From Taklimakanibacter sp050246735 (GTDB lineage Bacteria > Pseudomonadota > Alphaproteobacteria > Rhizobiales > Aestuariivirgaceae): a stretch of 64,000 nt of DNA. Location: assembly GCA_050246735.1 (NCBI GenBank), contig JBFWVM010000003.1, positions 310,001 through 374,000 on the forward strand. Direction: 5' to 3'. Both the position numbers and the translations under genes were made by a program. This document shows, piece by piece, positions 23,805 to 31,644 of this stretch. Position 1 is the stretch's first letter. Each line of letters starts with the position of its first letter. The notes beneath the pieces were generated by a model. It saw only the letters and a list, made by a program, of their open reading frames with translations, was not told where the DNA came from and did no database searches.

Positions 23805-26597
23805 TTATTCGGCAGCCTCGACGTGCCGCACCAGCGGTGCGATGCGCGCCGCGCAATACTTGAACTCCGGGATCTTGCCGTAGGGGTCGAGCATGGGGTT
23901 CGTCAGCCGGTTGGCAGGGCTCTCATTGAAGCAGAAGGGCATGAACACCATGCCGTCGGCGACTTCCCGGTCGGCGCGCAGGATCGCCTCCACCGTGCCG
24001 CGGCGGGTCTCCACCTGGACGACGTCGCCTGCCGACAGGCCGCACCGCTTGATCTCGTAGGGGTTCATCGCGGCGATGCCGTAGGGCTCGATGGCATTGA
24101 GCACGCCGGCGCGCCTGGTCATGGCGCCCGTGTGCCAATGCTCGAGCATGCGGCCGGTGGTCAGCACCAGGGGATAGGCCTCGTCGGGGACCTCGTCGGG
24201 CGGCAGCAGATCGGCCGGGACGATGCGGCCGCGCCCGTCGGACGTCGGGAAACCCGAGGTGAAGACGATCTCGTTACCGGGCACGTCCGGACCGTCGGCG
24301 GGATAGATGACCGACTCCTCCCGTTCGATGCGCTCCCAGGAGATGTGCTTGAGCGACGGCATGACACGCGCCATTTCGGCGTAGACGTCAGAAACGTGCT
24401 TGTAGTCCCAGTCGAGGCCCATGCGCCTGGCAAGCTCGATGATCAGGTCGATATCCTGGCGCGCCTGGCCCGGCAGGTCGAGCACGGGCCGGCCGATCTG
24501 CACCTGCCGGTTGGTGTTGGTATAGGTACCGAGCTTCTCGGCATGCGCCGAGGCCGGCAGGATCACATCGGCATGCCAGGCGGTTTCGGTCAGGAAGATA
24601 TCCTGCACCACCAGATGGTCGAGCTTGGCGAGCGCCGCGCGGGCGTGACTCTGGTCGGGATCCGACATCGCCGGATTCTCGCCCATGATATACATGCCCT
24701 TGATCTCGCCGTCATGGATGGCGTCGACGATCTCGACCACGGTCAGCCCGCGCTTGGGATCGAGCGGCTGGCCCCAGAAGTTCTCGTACTGGCTGCGGAT
24801 ATCGATATTCTCCACCGACTTGTAGTCGGGATAGTACATCGGGATCAGGCCGGCATCGGAAGCGCCCTGGACGTTGTTCTGGCCGCGCAGCGGGTGCAGG
24901 CCGGTGCCGGGGCGTCCGACATGGCCGGTGATCAGCGCCAGCGCGATCAGGCAGCGGGAATTGTCGGTGCCGTGGGTGTGCTGGGAGACGCCCATGCCCC
25001 AGAAGATCATCGAGCGCTCCGACTTGGCATAGGTCCGCGCGACCTCGCGCAGCACCCGGGCCTCGATGCCGCAGACCTCCGCCATCGCTTCGGGCGGGAA
25101 ATCCCTGACCTTGGCCTTCAGCGCCTCGAAGCCGGTGACATTGGCCTGGATGTACTGCTCGTCATAGAGCTTCTCCTCGATGATGACGTGGAGAAGCGCG
25201 TTCAGCATGGCGACGTCGCTGCCCGGCCGGAAGCGCAGCGAATGGGTGGCGTGCCGCATCATGTCCTGGCCGCGCGGATCCATGATGATCAGCTTGGTGC
25301 CGCGCTTGACCGCCTGCTTGAAATAGGTGGCTGCGACCGGATGGTTGGTGGTCGGACGCGCGCCGATGATGATGACGCAGTCGGCCTTCATGGCATCCAT
25401 GAACGGCGCCGACACCGCCCCCGATCCGACCCCTTCCATTAGCGCCGCGACCGAGGAGGCATGGCAAAGCCTGGTGCAGTGGTCGATATTGTTGGTGCCG
25501 AAGCCCTGGCGAACGAATTTCTGGAACAGATAGGCTTCCTCGTTGGAGCCCTTGGCCGAGCCGAAACCGGCCAGCGCCTTGCCGCCATGCCGGCCGAGGA
25601 TCGACTTCAGCCCGCCGGCGGCACGCTCCAGCGCCTCTTCCCATGTCGCCTCGCGGAACACGGTCAGCGGGTCGACGTCGCGCAGGTCCATGTCGGCGGC
25701 CTTGGGAGCATCCTCCCGGCGGATCAGCGGCCTGGTCAGACGCTCGGGCGACATGGCATAGTCGTAGCCGAAACGGCCCTTCACGCACAGGCGGTTCTCG
25801 TTGGCGGGGCCGTTGCGGCCGTCGATCTGGACGATCCTGTTGTCCTTGACCGCAACCCTCGTCTGGCAGCCGACGCCGCAGAACGGGCATACCGAGTCCA
25901 CGACCCTGTCGAATTCCTGGATGGCGCGGGTCCTGCAAGCCGGATCCATCAGCGTCTTTTCATAGAGCGCCCCGGTCGGACAGGCCTGCACGCATTCGCC
26001 GCAGGTCACGCAGGTCGACAGCCCCATCGGGTCACGCATGTCGAACACCGGGATGGTGTGGTCGCCGCGCGCAGCCATGCCGATGACGTCGTTGACCTGG
26101 ACCTCGCGGCAGGCGCGCACGCAGGCGCCGCAAGCGATGCAGGCGTCGAGATTGACGGCGATCGCCGGATTGGAAACGTCGAATCCGGCCGCATGGGCGT
26201 CGTCGAACTTGGACTCGAACCGGTCGCTGCCGGAAATTCCCATCGATGAGGCCCATTGCCAGAACACCGAGCGATTGTCGGGACCGTCGCCGGCCGGCCG
26301 CATGTTGCTGGCCAGCAGCTCGAACACCATCCGCCGCGATTTCTCGGCGCGCTCGGTGTTCGTCCTGACCGCCATGCCCTTTGTCGGCTTGCGGATGCAG
26401 GAGGCCGCCAGCACGCGCTCGCCCTCGATGTCGACCATGCAGGCGCGGCAATTGCCGTCGGTGCGGTAGCCGGGCAGGTCGACATGGCACAGATGCGGGA
26501 TGTCGATGCCTGCGCGTCTGGCCACCTGCCAGATGGTCTCTTCCGCGGCCGCCGTGACGGGCTTTCCGTTCAGGGTGAATTCGATCTTGCCCGCCAT
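23805..26597 (-). CDS. NAD-dependent formate dehydrogenase alpha subunit, two-subunit (FDH1) type
   Basis: A 930-residue catalytic subunit clearly diverged from FdsA. It has an N-terminal [2Fe-2S] domain (HLCHVD, GNCRACMVDI), ferredoxin-like clusters (CIACGACVRACREVQ, CVTCGECVQACPTGAL), the CPFCGVGCQ cluster and the pterin domains. The metal ligand is Cys next to His (CTRLCHASSVAA), with no in-frame TGA. It follows the fused beta subunit by 1 base. This two-subunit layout matches the FDH1 enzyme of Methylorubrum extorquens, reported to use tungsten. Whether this one uses W or Mo cannot be told from the sequence. Confidence 0.93.
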   Translation of the reverse strand: MAGKIEFTLNGKPVTAAAEETIWQVARRAGIDIPHLCHVDLPGYRTDGNCRACMVDIEGERVLAASCIRKPTKGMAVRTNTERAEKSRRMVFELLASNMRPAGDGPDNRSVFWQWASSMGISGSDRFESKFDDAHAAGFDVSNPAIAVNLDACIACGACVRACREVQVNDVIGMAARGDHTIPVFDMRDPMGLSTCVTCGECVQACPTGALYEKTLMDPACRTRAIQEFDRVVDSVCPFCGVGCQTRVAVKDNRIVQIDGRNGPANENRLCVKGRFGYDYAMSPERLTRPLIRREDAPKAADMDLRDVDPLTVFREATWEEALERAAGGLKSILGRHGGKALAGFGSAKGSNEEAYLFQKFVRQGFGTNNIDHCTRLCHASSVAALMEGVGSGAVSAPFMDAMKADCVIIIGARPTTNHPVAATYFKQAVKRGTKLIIMDPRGQDMMRHATHSLRFRPGSDVAMLNALLHVIIEEKLYDEQYIQANVTGFEALKAKVRDFPPEAMAEVCGIEARVLREVARTYAKSERSMIFWGMGVSQHTHGTDNSRCLIALALITGHVGRPGTGLHPLRGQNNVQGASDAGLIPMYYPDYKSVENIDIRSQYENFWGQPLDPKRGLTVVEIVDAIHDGEIKGMYIMGENPAMSDPDQSHARAALAKLDHLVVQDIFLTETAWHADVILPASAHAEKLGTYTNTNRQVQIGRPVLDLPGQARQDIDLIIELARRMGLDWDYKHVSDVYAEMARVMPSLKHISWERIEREESVIYPADGPDVPGNEIVFTSGFPTSDGRGRIVPADLLPPDEVPDEAYPLVLTTGRMLEHWHTGAMTRRAGVLNAIEPYGIAAMNPYEIKRCGLSAGDVVQVETRRGTVEAILRADREVADGMVFMPFCFNESPANRLTNPMLDPYGKIPEFKYCAARIAPLVRHVEAAE

Positions 26598-26598
26598 T

Positions 26599-28272
26599 TC
26601 AGAGGTCCTCGCGGAAATGCGTCAATAGATGGTTGACCGGATTGGGCGCGGCCTGGCCGAGGCCGCAGATGGAAGCGTCACGCATCACCGCTTCCAGGTC
26701 GCGCAACGCGGCCATGTCGAGCGCACCGTCCTTCTGCAACAGGGAAACCATCTTGCCGGTTCCCTCACGGCACGGCGTGCATTGGCCGCAGCTCTCATGC
26801 TTGAAGAATTTCAGCAGGTTGAGGGTCGCCGCCCTGGCGCTGTCCTTGTCGGAGAAGACGACGATGGCATGCGAGCCGACAAAGGCGCCCTGCCTGGCCA
26901 GCTCGCCGCCGAAATCGAGCGGAATGTCGCCCATCGAGGCCGGCAATATGCCGCCGGAGGCACCGCCCGGCAGATAGGCCTTGAAGGTGTGGCCGTCGGC
27001 CATGCCGCCGCAATGCTCCTCGATCAGCTCGCGCACGGTGATGCCGGCCGGCGCCAGCTTGACGCCGGGATTCCTCACCCGTCCGGAAACCGACCATGAG
27101 CGCAGGCCCGGATGACCGGGCTTGCCGAGGGCCGCGAACCACTCCGCGCCCCTTTCGAGGATGTCGCGGATCCACCACAGGGTCTCGACATTGTGGTTGA
27201 GCGTCGGGCGGCCGAACAGGCCGACCTCGGCGATGTAGGGAGGGCGATGGCGCGGCAGGCCGCGTTTGCCCTCGATGCTCTCGAGCATCGCGCTTTCCTC
27301 GCCGCAAATATAGGCGCCGGCCCCGCGGCGAAGCTCGACAAAGCCCGGCTTCGCGATGCCGGCCCTTTCCAGGGCAGCGATCTCGGTGCGCAGGATCCGC
27401 AGCACCGCCGGGTATTCGTCGCGGACATAAAAATAGATGCGCTCGGCCGCGACCGCGTGCGCCGCGATCAGCGCGCCTTCCAGCGTGCGATGCGGGTCGC
27501 GCTCGAGATATGCCCGATCCTTGAAGGTGCCGGGCTCGCCTTCGTCGCCATTGATCGACATCAGCCGCGGACCGGGATAGGAGCGTACGATCTCCCACTT
27601 CTTGCCGGCTGGGAAGCCCGCGCCGCCGAGGCCGCGCAGCCCGGCGCTTTGCATGGTGGCGATGATCGCCGCAACGGCGGGATCGCCGCCGCGGACTTTC
27701 CGGAGCAGCGAATAGCCGCCAGCCTCGCGATAAGCATCGAGGTCCGTGTAGTCCGGAACGACGACCTTCGTGTCGCCGGACTTCGCCATGCCCATCAGAC
27801 CCTCGACGGTCGCATGATCGACCTCGCGGTCGCCGATGCGTGCCGCCGGCGCGCCGGCGCAGCGGCCCATGCAGGGCGCGCGCATGACCCGGATGGCGCG
27901 CGGGTCGACCGTGGCGGCGAGGCCGGCGACCACGCTCTCGGCGCCCGCCAGCATGCAGCTGATGGAATCGCAAACCCTTATCGTCAGCGGCGCCGGCGGT
28001 GCCTCGCCTTCCTTCACGATGTCGAAATGGTCGTAGAACGAGGCAACTTCGTAGACCTCGGCCTGCGCCAGCCGCAGCTCTTCGGCCAGCGCCCGCAGAT
28101 GGCCGGCCGAAAGGCAACCATATTCGTCCTGTATCAGATGCAGGAACTCGATCAGGAGGTCGTGCCGGCGCGGCCTTGCGCCCAGAAGCGCCCTGACATC
28201 GGCGAGCGCACGATCATCCAAGGCACGGCCCTTGGGTCCACGATCGCGGCGCCGGCGTTCCTGAATATTCAT
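26599..28272 (-). CDS. Formate dehydrogenase beta subunit, NuoE-NuoF fusion (FDH1 type)
   Basis: A 557-residue fusion that does the work of both FdsG and FdsB. Residues about 1-150 are NuoE-like, with cluster cysteines in DSISCMLAG and PCMGRCAGAP. The remainder is NuoF-like: GLGGAGFPAGKKWE, NGDEGEPGTFKDR, GAGAYICGEESAML, [4Fe-4S] ESCGQCTPCREG and a last Cys in SICGLGQAAP. I choose the ATG at 28272 (MNIQERRRRDRG), which has GGTGAAGG before it, over a TTG seven codons upstream. It starts the two-gene FDH1 unit, about 140 bases after the TusA-like gene. Confidence 0.92.
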   Translation of the reverse strand: MNIQERRRRDRGPKGRALDDRALADVRALLGARPRRHDLLIEFLHLIQDEYGCLSAGHLRALAEELRLAQAEVYEVASFYDHFDIVKEGEAPPAPLTIRVCDSISCMLAGAESVVAGLAATVDPRAIRVMRAPCMGRCAGAPAARIGDREVDHATVEGLMGMAKSGDTKVVVPDYTDLDAYREAGGYSLLRKVRGGDPAVAAIIATMQSAGLRGLGGAGFPAGKKWEIVRSYPGPRLMSINGDEGEPGTFKDRAYLERDPHRTLEGALIAAHAVAAERIYFYVRDEYPAVLRILRTEIAALERAGIAKPGFVELRRGAGAYICGEESAMLESIEGKRGLPRHRPPYIAEVGLFGRPTLNHNVETLWWIRDILERGAEWFAALGKPGHPGLRSWSVSGRVRNPGVKLAPAGITVRELIEEHCGGMADGHTFKAYLPGGASGGILPASMGDIPLDFGGELARQGAFVGSHAIVVFSDKDSARAATLNLLKFFKHESCGQCTPCREGTGKMVSLLQKDGALDMAALRDLEAVMRDASICGLGQAAPNPVNHLLTHFREDL

Positions 28273-28409
28273 GCCTTCACCACTTGACGACAACTCCGTT
28301 CAACGATCCCGACAAGCCGCCGGGTCCAGCTATAATCATGTAAATATAGGGAAAAGACGTTGGGGTGCACACATAAATTCGCGACTCTCGGCCGGCGCAT
28401 TCGGCCGCA

Positions 28410-28658
28410 TCATGGCGGATTGCCGCAGGAGTCCACATGTTTCTCGATCAGGAATATTATCCGATCACCGTCGCGTGCGGTGCTCTCTATACGATCTCCC
28501 GTTTCGCCGACGAGATGAGGGATGTCGATCGCCGACAGGGGGTCCGTGCAGTGAACTTCGAGCCGGTCGCCGGGCTTGAGGGGCCTGAGCGCCTTGCGGG
28601 TCTTCAAGGCCGGCAACGGACATTTCAACCCGGTGAGGTCAAGCCTTGTCGTCGTCAT
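28410..28658 (-). CDS. TusA/SirA-family sulfur carrier protein
   Basis: An 82-residue sulfur-transfer protein with the family hallmark CPLP at residue 13 (GLKCPLPALKTR) and the C-terminal half GDRLEVHCTDPLSAIDIPHL. The persulfide-carrying cysteine is present. Its place between a moeA and the FDH1 genes, with two FdhD genes nearby, suggests it feeds sulfur into cofactor sulfuration by FdhD rather than into tRNA thiolation. That is inference from context. Confidence 0.85.
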   Translation of the reverse strand: MTTTRLDLTGLKCPLPALKTRKALRPLKPGDRLEVHCTDPLSAIDIPHLVGETGDRIESTARDGDRIIFLIEKHVDSCGNPP

Positions 28659-28732
28659 GGAGCGAAACTATTGCTTTCCACGCCCAAGACCAAGCGCAAA
28701 CGGTCCGCTCAGGGATCATGCGCGATAGCGGC

Positions 28733-29992
28733 TCAGAGCAGGTTCGCGTAGGGAAGGAAGGCGACGGTCTGGCCGAACTCGACGCTCGTGGTCTCTTCGC
28801 GGAGCTCGACGAGGCCGTCGGTCTCGACGAGCGACGACAACAAACCGGCGCCTTCGCGTGGAAATTTTACCGCCTCCATGGCGCCGTCTCCGGCCTTCCT
28901 CAGGCTGGCCCGCACATATTCACGGCGGCCGGCCTTCTTCCGGTAGGAAAAAGCCGCGCGCAGCGGAACGGCGACCGGCGGGCGCAGCGGCGTGCCCGAC
29001 AGCGCCAATATGGCGGGGCGCGCGACATGGACGAAGGTGACGAAGCTCGCCACCGGGTTCCCGGGCAGGCCGATGAAGGGCGTCGTTCCGCCGATCACGC
29101 CCATGGCGACGGGACGGCCGGGCTTGATGCCCAGGCGCCAGAAGACGAGCGTGCCGGCACTCTCCACCGCTGCCCTGACGAAATCGGCCTCACCCGTCGA
29201 AACTCCGCCCGAGGCCAGAACGAGATCATTGCCGGCAGCCGCTTTCGCCAGCATCGAGGCGGTGGCGTTTCGGTCGTCGGCAAGGATGCCGAGATCCTCG
29301 ACCGCGCAGCCGAGCCGCGCCAGCATGGCGATCAGCATGAAGCGGTTGGAATCGAAGAGCTGCGCCGGGCCGCGCGGCGCGCCGGGCGCCACGATCTCGT
29401 TGCCGGTCGACATGACGGCGACGCGGATACGCCGGCGGGCCTCGACATGGGTGAGACCCAGCGCCGCCGCCAGCGCGACGTCCTGCGGGCGCATGCGGTG
29501 GCCCGCCTCGAGCACGACCTGCCCGGCCTGAACGTCCTCGCCGGCCGGGCGGACATTGGCGCCGCGCCTCAGGCCGGGCGGCAGGATGACGCTGCCATCA
29601 TCCTGCACGCGCACGTCCTCCTGCATGAAGGCCGTGTCCATGCCGGCCGGCATCGGCGCGCCGGTGAACACGCGTACGGTCTGGCGAGGGGCGGCCGGTA
29701 CGTTCGCGGCCGCGCCCGCCTGGACGCGGCCCGCGACCACAAAGGCCTCGCCTGCGTCGGTCGGGATGACGCCGCCGTCAAGCGCATAGCCGTCCACCGC
29801 CGAATTGGTGAAGGGCGGCAGCGGCAGCGGGGCGACCAGATCGCGAGCCAGCACACGGCCGTCGACCTCGGCGAGCGCCAGGATTTCGCTCCCGTCCACC
29901 GCGCCCAGCCGGCCGGCCAATATCGCCAGGGCATCATCGACCGGCAGCAATGGCCCGCCAAAGGCAAAGCAGTCGTCGGACAGTTGCGCCAT
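28733..29992 (-). CDS. moeA: Molybdopterin molybdotransferase MoeA (canonical copy)
   Basis: A 419-residue enzyme that inserts molybdate (or tungstate) into adenylylated molybdopterin. All signatures are intact: NSAVDGYAL near residue 66, the Mo-insertion loop SGGVSTGEADF, and PGNPVASFV. It is the first gene of a minus-strand series followed after 74 bases by the TusA-like gene and then FDH1. A divergent 122-base region separates it from the second fdhD. Of the three MoeA paralogues here this has the fully canonical motifs, so it is the most likely general moeA. Confidence 0.9.
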   Translation of the reverse strand: MAQLSDDCFAFGGPLLPVDDALAILAGRLGAVDGSEILALAEVDGRVLARDLVAPLPLPPFTNSAVDGYALDGGVIPTDAGEAFVVAGRVQAGAAANVPAAPRQTVRVFTGAPMPAGMDTAFMQEDVRVQDDGSVILPPGLRRGANVRPAGEDVQAGQVVLEAGHRMRPQDVALAAALGLTHVEARRRIRVAVMSTGNEIVAPGAPRGPAQLFDSNRFMLIAMLARLGCAVEDLGILADDRNATASMLAKAAAGNDLVLASGGVSTGEADFVRAAVESAGTLVFWRLGIKPGRPVAMGVIGGTTPFIGLPGNPVASFVTFVHVARPAILALSGTPLRPPVAVPLRAAFSYRKKAGRREYVRASLRKAGDGAMEAVKFPREGAGLLSSLVETDGLVELREETTSVEFGQTVAFLPYANLL

Positions 29993-30114
29993 GCTCTCCT
30001 ACCATTCGCCACCCGCGACATTCGGGCGACCTATCACTACATAAGCACATAAGGCTGACGCGCGGGCCGTTTCGTGCAAACCTTCAAAAACGGATTCCGG
30101 CCGCCAGTCAACAT

Positions 30115-31023
30115 ATGGACGAAACCGACATGGACCAGATCAGGGATCAATCCGGCCCGGCCATCATCATGCCCGATCCGCGGGACGCGCGGCTGACCGA
30201 GCGCGTTGCGGGCATCGACCAGACCGGGGCCGCCGTCGAGACCACGGTGCCGGTCGAGCGCGCGCTGACGCTCTACCTCAACGCGCAGGAGATCGTCACC
30301 ATGATGACGATCAACGATTATCCGGAATATCTGGCGCTCGGCTATCTGCTCAACCAGAACATGCTCAAGCCCGACGACGTGGTGAACGATGTCGAATATG
30401 ACGACGATCTTCAGGTCGTGGTCGTGCGCACCGAGCGCAACACCAATTACGAACAGAAGCTGAAGAAGCGCACGCTGACCTCGGGCTGCGCGCAGGGCAC
30501 CGCCTTCGGCGATCTGATGGACGCGGTGGCGGGTATCGAGCTGCCGGCGGCGGAGCTGCGCACCTCCTGGCTCTACCGGCTGACCCGCACCATCAACACC
30601 ATCCCTTCGCTCTATCTCGAGGCCGGCGCCATTCATGGCTGCGCGCTGTGCCGGCAGGGCGAGCCGATCTGCTACATGGAGGATGTCGGGCGTCACAACG
30701 CCGTCGACAAGATCGCCGGCTGGATGTATCGCCATGGCGTCGATCCCGCCGACAAGATCCTCTACACGACGGGAAGACTCACCTCCGAAATGACCATCAA
30801 GACGGTGCGCATGGGCATTCCCATCCTGGTTTCGCGCTCGGGCTTCACCGCCTGGGGCGTGTCGCTGGCGCGCGAGGTCGGGCTGACGCTGGTCGGCAGG
30901 GCGCGCGGCAAGCGCTTTACCGCTCTTTCCGGCGAGAAACGCATCGTCTTCGACCAGGACATCGCGGCCGTCGACGACGAGCAGGCACGGCACCTGCGCA
31001 AGGGGGCGGGCCATGACGAGTGA
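30115..31023 (+). CDS. Second FdhD-family sulfurtransferase
   Basis: A 302-residue FdhD paralogue. It has an extra hydrophilic N-terminus of ~60 residues, then the FdhD core. The sulfur-accepting loop is HGCALCRQGEP (CxxC kept, but CALC rather than CGLC), followed by MEDVGRHNAVDKIAGW and the C-terminal TTGRLTSEMTIKTVRMG. The ATG at 30115 is preferred; one at 30130 is possible. Its stop codon region overlaps mobA by 11 bases. Because fdsGBACD already has its own FdhD, this copy probably serves the FDH1-type enzyme. Confidence 0.88.
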   Translation: MDETDMDQIRDQSGPAIIMPDPRDARLTERVAGIDQTGAAVETTVPVERALTLYLNAQEIVTMMTINDYPEYLALGYLLNQNMLKPDDVVNDVEYDDDLQVVVVRTERNTNYEQKLKKRTLTSGCAQGTAFGDLMDAVAGIELPAAELRTSWLYRLTRTINTIPSLYLEAGAIHGCALCRQGEPICYMEDVGRHNAVDKIAGWMYRHGVDPADKILYTTGRLTSEMTIKTVRMGIPILVSRSGFTAWGVSLAREVGLTLVGRARGKRFTALSGEKRIVFDQDIAAVDDEQARHLRKGAGHDE

Positions 31024-31642
31024 AGAGGTCAAGACGGCCGGCGTGATCCTGGCGGGCGGGCTGGCGCGGCGCATGGGCGGCGGCGACAAGCCGATGCGCG
31101 AAATCGGCGGGCGGAGCATCCTCGATCATGTCGTCGAAAGGCTCGCGCCGCAATGCGACGTCCTGGTTCTGAGCGCCAATGGCGATCCTTCCCGCTTTGC
31201 CGCCTTCGGCCTGCCGGTGGTGGCCGATGCGGTCGCCGGCAATCCGGGCCCGCTGGCCGGCGTGCTGGCCGCACTCGATTGGACGGCGCAAAACCGCCCG
31301 GGAACGCATTGGGTGGTCAGCGTCGCGGGCGATTGCCCGTTCCTGCCGCGCGATCTCGTCGGCCGCCTGCACGAAGCCCGGCTGCGCGAAAATGCCGAGC
31401 TTGCGGTCGCCGCTTCCGGCGGACGCACGCATCCGGTGATCGGGCTGTGGAAAGTCGCCTTGCGCGACGATCTGCGGCACGCGCTGATCGAAGAAGACAT
31501 GCGCAAGATCGATCGCTGGACGGCGCGCCATCCATTGGCCACGGTCGCGTGGGCGGCCGAGCCGGTCGATCCGTTCTTCAACGCCAATACGATCGAGGAT
31601 CTTTCGGAGGCGGAGCGGCTGGCGAAAGCGGCGGGTATTTAG
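31013..31642 (+). CDS. mobA: Molybdenum cofactor guanylyltransferase MobA
   Basis: A 209-residue nucleotidyltransferase that attaches GMP to molybdopterin to make the bis-MGD cofactor used by formate dehydrogenases. The GTP-binding motif is GVILAGGLARRMGGGDKP at residues ~10-27, with GNPGPLAGVLAAL, AGDCPFLP and the C-terminal FFNANTIEDL all typical. It overlaps the preceding fdhD by 11 bases, so the two are co-translated. It is convergent with the MoeA-PBP gene, with 2 bases between stops. Confidence 0.93.
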   Translation: MTSEEVKTAGVILAGGLARRMGGGDKPMREIGGRSILDHVVERLAPQCDVLVLSANGDPSRFAAFGLPVVADAVAGNPGPLAGVLAALDWTAQNRPGTHWVVSVAGDCPFLPRDLVGRLHEARLRENAELAVAASGGRTHPVIGLWKVALRDDLRHALIEEDMRKIDRWTARHPLATVAWAAEPVDPFFNANTIEDLSEAERLAKAAGI

Positions 31643-31644
31643 GT

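Noticed and set aside
17665..26597. Selenocysteine in the formate dehydrogenase active sites
   Set aside because: Both alpha subunits have a cysteine codon at the ligand position (CARVCHSP and CTRLCHAS) and no in-frame TGA.
28331..28348. TATAATCATGTAAATATA as a promoter or LysR site for the FDH1 genes
   Set aside because: It is only loosely symmetric, its best -10 reads on the plus strand away from FDH1, and it does not resemble the dyad before fdsG.
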